Below are positions 61,782 to 64,000 of a stretch of 64,000 bases of DNA, piece after piece. The stretch comes from CAWGGS01 sp963822095 (GTDB lineage: Bacteria; Desulfobacterota; Desulfobulbia; Desulfobulbales; Desulfocapsaceae): NCBI GenBank assembly GCA_963822095.1, contig CAWGGS010000033.1, forward strand, positions 1 to 64,000, written 5' to 3'. The first letter of the stretch is position 1. Every line of letters begins with the position of its first letter. The notes beneath the pieces were generated by a model that worked only from the letters and a program-made list of their open reading frames with translations, did no database searches and had not been told where the DNA came from. The position numbers and the translations under genes were made by a program.

Positions 61782-61838
61782 GGTTTATCCGAATGAAGCG
61801 TACTTTTGTAAAGCTGAAAGGAACAATCCGGAAGAACC
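61782..61838 (-). repeat. MITE-like element, copy F (minimal, both ends joined)
   Basis: This 57-bp stretch consists of the right-end sequence GGTTTATCCGAATGAAGCGT, with CTGAAAGGAACAATCCGG, joined directly to the left-end AAGAACC. The whole internal part is gone. It lies in the leader of the YSC84 transcript. Confidence 0.72.
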
Positions 61839-61882
61839 AAAATCTTTATTGAAAACAAGAAAAGAATTTTCAGGGTACTAGC

Positions 61883-61898
61883 TGCATTCTTTGTGCCA
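61883..61898 (-). promoter_or_regulatory. Sigma-54 promoter candidate, YSC84 unit
   Basis: On the minus strand TGGCACAAAGAATGCA has a perfect -24 box and one change in the -12 box (ATGCA for TTGCA). The activator site begins 100 bp upstream of it. Confidence 0.7.
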
Positions 61899-61997
61899 GG
61901 TTAAAAGCGAGCGGGGAATCATCCCCTTCATCTTGATATCTAAGAATAATGAGGTGAAGAAATATTCAGAGGACAGTCATCAATACCCTGGGAAAAG

Positions 61998-62029
61998 GGT
62001 CATATTTGCCCAAATGGTCATAGGCAACC
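61998..62029. promoter_or_regulatory. Double palindromic activator site upstream of the YSC84 unit
   Basis: The halves GGTCATATTTGCCC and GGTCATAGGCAACC are separated by 4 bp. It is the same site type as at 41285-41316, with the second half worn. Confidence 0.7.
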
Positions 62030-62077
62030 ATTTGGTAAAGCTCTCCGTTTCAATTGCATCTGTAAGATTAAACAGGC

Positions 62078-62097
62078 CCCCAAAAACGGTTTTGGGG
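62078..62097 (-). terminator. Hairpin downstream of the trehalose-synthase-type gene
   Basis: The arms CCCCAAAA and TTTTGGGG have a 4-nt loop and lie 85 bp past the stop codon of the minus-strand glycosyltransferase gene. Only a weak T-rich stretch follows on the minus strand. Confidence 0.55.
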
Positions 62098-62181
62098 CGG
62101 ATAAGCTGCCACCGTTGTCAGAAATTTTGATGGGCCATGGTGCATCAAAAGTTAAAGCTTCTTGCCGGATGGCATGAAAGT

Positions 62182-63423
62182 TCAACTCAGATCGATACGG
62201 TATTCGTTGCCATGGCGCAGACTGAGCAGCAAAGTGAGATACTCCCGGAGGTGCCGGGTCAGGAGGAAATTTTCCCGGACGTATTCTTTGCCTTTTCTGC
62301 CCATCTCCTGCATGCGTTGTTTGTTGTGAAAAAGATGCCGGATCCGGAGAGCCGCCCCTTCCGGGGTATTGACGAGAAAACCAGTATGATAATTAATGAC
62401 CTGCAGCCGGATGCCGCCTGTATCGCCGCCGATTACCGGCTTGCTCTTCCACATGGCCTCGGTGACGGTGAGGCCGAAGCCTTCCCTGGTCGATTTCTGC
62501 AGCACAATATCGGCGGCCCGCTGCAGGGCGTTAATGGTACGATGGGCGTCCGGGGCCAAGAGAAGGATGTGGATATCCTGGTCGTTGCCCGCTACCTCGC
62601 GCACCTCGGTGAGGACCGCTTCCCCTTCCGGATCGTCGCTGGCCTCGCCGCCGGCCAGAACCAGCTGCAGGTCGGGTATAAATTGTTTGGCCATGCGGTA
62701 GGCCTGGATAACTCCGACAGGATCTTTGAATCGGTCATAGCGGGAAACCTGCACCAGAAGGGGCCGGGCCGGATCAAGATCGAACTTGACAAAGACGCGG
62801 TTCACCTCCTCCTGCGATAACTCGATGTTCTTGTCGCTCAAGGGATCGATACTGGGCGGTATAATATATTGGGGGTGGGGCAGCTGTTGGGCAAAAGCAG
62901 GAAGGGAAAAGATGCTGGCATCGTAATTAATTACCTTCCCGCGCAGATACTTCCATACCGGACGATAGGGATGACTTGCGTCGATGTGGCAACGCCAGAT
63001 CCATTTGCCGTGCCGATCCGGACAGTGCTCAAGGAGACCGGCGGGCTGTGGATCATGGATGAGAACGAATTCAGCCTCGGTCAATTTTGTCCGCAGGGTC
63101 TCTGCGCAGGCTTTATTGGCCTGCTCATAAGCAGCAAGGAGTGGCGAGGCGATGTGCACGTGGTTGCCCTGCAGCGCGTTATGCATGGACTTGGTGCACT
63201 GATAAAAATCCGCACCACCGCTGATTATCTCCCAGCTGGTATCAAGGCCAAGTTCATTAAAAAGCGGCACCAGCTTTTCGAGGATCTCTGCCACTCCACC
63301 TCCGACCCGGGTGGAGTTGACGTGGATGACCTTGGCACCGTGTAGCGATTCCGCCAGCTGTCTGAGGTGATTGATGACATCGGGACCGGTTATGGCGGCA
63401 AAGGAATCGAGTAGCTTGCTCAT
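62182..63423 (-). CDS. Trehalose synthase-type glycosyltransferase (TreT-like, GT4)
   Basis: The protein has 413 residues. It starts with a family-specific part (VIHVNSTRVGGGVAEILEKL, WEIISGGADFYQCTKSMHN, FVLIHDPQPAGLL, WIWRCHIDASHPYRPVW) known from TreT, and has the GT-B donor site QVSRYDRFKDPVGVI and KSTREGFGLTVTEAMWKSKP. TreT joins glucose from NDP-glucose to glucose to form trehalose, a stress solute. The start overlaps the stop of the DUF5752 gene by 4 bp. Confidence 0.88.
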   Translation of the reverse strand: MSKLLDSFAAITGPDVINHLRQLAESLHGAKVIHVNSTRVGGGVAEILEKLVPLFNELGLDTSWEIISGGADFYQCTKSMHNALQGNHVHIASPLLAAYEQANKACAETLRTKLTEAEFVLIHDPQPAGLLEHCPDRHGKWIWRCHIDASHPYRPVWKYLRGKVINYDASIFSLPAFAQQLPHPQYIIPPSIDPLSDKNIELSQEEVNRVFVKFDLDPARPLLVQVSRYDRFKDPVGVIQAYRMAKQFIPDLQLVLAGGEASDDPEGEAVLTEVREVAGNDQDIHILLLAPDAHRTINALQRAADIVLQKSTREGFGLTVTEAMWKSKPVIGGDTGGIRLQVINYHTGFLVNTPEGAALRIRHLFHNKQRMQEMGRKGKEYVRENFLLTRHLREYLTLLLSLRHGNEYRIDLS

Positions 63424-64000
63424 ATGGTGCCTCCCTCGAAATAGGCAATGAAAAGTTCGGCCAGTTCCTGACGGATCTGGCTGAGACTGGAAAAAAAGGG
63501 GTCAATGGCGGCAAGTTGCGCACAAAGGTCATCGTATTCCACCCCGAAGCCGGTCAGCCAGAAACGGAAATCATCGATGGGATCTTTCATCCGCCTGCGG
63601 GCATCAATGAAATGGTAGAAGATGCTACTCGTTGACATCTTCGGTATCTGCTCGGCCAGATCCCCGGGCTTTTCCATACGGCGCCGGGTGTCAAAAACAA
63701 CTAACTGGCTCCGTAAAAACTCGAATTGTCTGGCCGCCGGCATCCAGTGCGAAATCTCATTTTGGTCCATACGGTCATCAATGAAATCGAGGATTTCCTG
63801 GCGGATTGTTTCCATGTCCTGGCCTTGTGCAGGATTGATGGCGGCCAGACGCTCGGCCAGTTCAGGCTCGCGCAGGCTATGACGGGCCCAACCCGCAAAA
63901 TCGTTGTGGAATTCGCGCTCATCAAAACGGGGAGCCAGCAGGCCTCCCCAGAAATGATGGTAGATACTGTCGCTGCCGACATCCTTTAGATTTTCACGCA
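63420..64000 (-). CDS. DUF5752-family protein, C-terminal part (runs off the window)
   Basis: The frame stays open to the window edge, so at least ~192 residues are present and the N terminus is missing. The visible part has two repeats of the same plan: SDSIYHHFWGGLLAPRFDEREFHNDFAGW and TSSIFYHFIDARRRMKDPIDDFRFWL, each followed by LAERLAAINP or LCAQLAAIDP. This matches the DUF5752 family, often encoded beside TreT-like genes. Its role is unknown, perhaps a regulator or partner of the glycosyltransferase. Confidence 0.8.
   Translation of the reverse strand, partial: RENLKDVGSDSIYHHFWGGLLAPRFDEREFHNDFAGWARHSLREPELAERLAAINPAQGQDMETIRQEILDFIDDRMDQNEISHWMPAARQFEFLRSQLVVFDTRRRMEKPGDLAEQIPKMSTSSIFYHFIDARRRMKDPIDDFRFWLTGFGVEYDDLCAQLAAIDPFFSSLSQIRQELAELFIAYFEGGTI

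Larger units (their letters stand above)
61498..62181. other. Long regulatory region upstream of the YSC84 gene
   Basis: No gene is seen. The stretch holds the sigma-54 candidate (61883-61898), the activator site (61998-62029), the minimal repeat copy F, the half palindrome at 61725-61749 and a hairpin at 62078-62097 behind the glycosyltransferase gene. Confidence 0.55.

Overview
The window looks like the chromosome of an anaerobic Gram-negative bacterium, most likely a Desulfobacterota (sulfate-reducer type) lineage. The evidence is two giant 2-hydroxyacyl-CoA-dehydratase activase-type proteins, a B12/radical SAM enzyme, several outer-membrane and periplasmic proteins, and sigma-54-type promoters. 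This assignment is inferred from gene content; no rRNA or tRNA was found.

Left part (1-20 kb): the end of an AI-2E-family permease; a DUF190/four-CBS protein made with the fluoride channel CrcB; then two ~1400-residue activase megaproteins (2735-7012 minus, 12489-16700 plus). Between them, in the same operon as the second one, lie an MMPL/RND lipid-exporter-like protein and a PHP-domain/glycosyltransferase. An MlaC-like periplasmic protein and a TolC-like protein are convergent to it, so the region reads as an envelope lipid/glycolipid locus. A TPR protein follows.

Middle (20-23.7 kb): a gene-poor junction with an IS110-family transposase, a small unlisted membrane gene (22160-22333), a decayed gene remnant and the first copy of a ~255-bp inverted-repeat element (MITE-like) that recurs only to the right of this point.

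Right part (23.7-64 kb): a stress and carbon-storage island, almost all on the minus strand. It holds a radical SAM operon, a set of small stress/envelope proteins (BON, DUF3309, coiled coil, beta-barrel), a TVP38 protein, DUF1207-FtsH, a Na+/H+ antiporter, a CAP-TrkH-TrkA operon, a YqjD/YqjE-type operon, and a long run reading (from 61.5 kb downwards) YSC84, oleate hydratase, small basic protein, BON, phosphoglucomutase, glucan phosphorylase, acetate kinase, phosphoketolase, class I aldolase, histidine phosphatase, a small family protein, P-type H+-ATPase, glucoamylase-like protein, PPK2 and an AI-2E permease. A trehalose-synthase-type glycosyltransferase coupled to a DUF5752 protein runs off the right edge. 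Together these could turn glycogen into acetyl phosphate and ATP without the full glycolytic route, and manage K+, Na+, H+ and polyphosphate under stress.

The strongest new signal is regulatory. Four transcription units of the island each carry a sigma-54 -24/-12 promoter candidate, and 99-103 bp further upstream a pair of 14-bp palindromes close to GGTCATATATGACC. This looks like a regulon of one unidentified sigma-54 activator. A second general feature is that four genes are split by five single-base frameshifts, each restorable to a full-length protein by one base; these are either sequence errors or very recent lesions.
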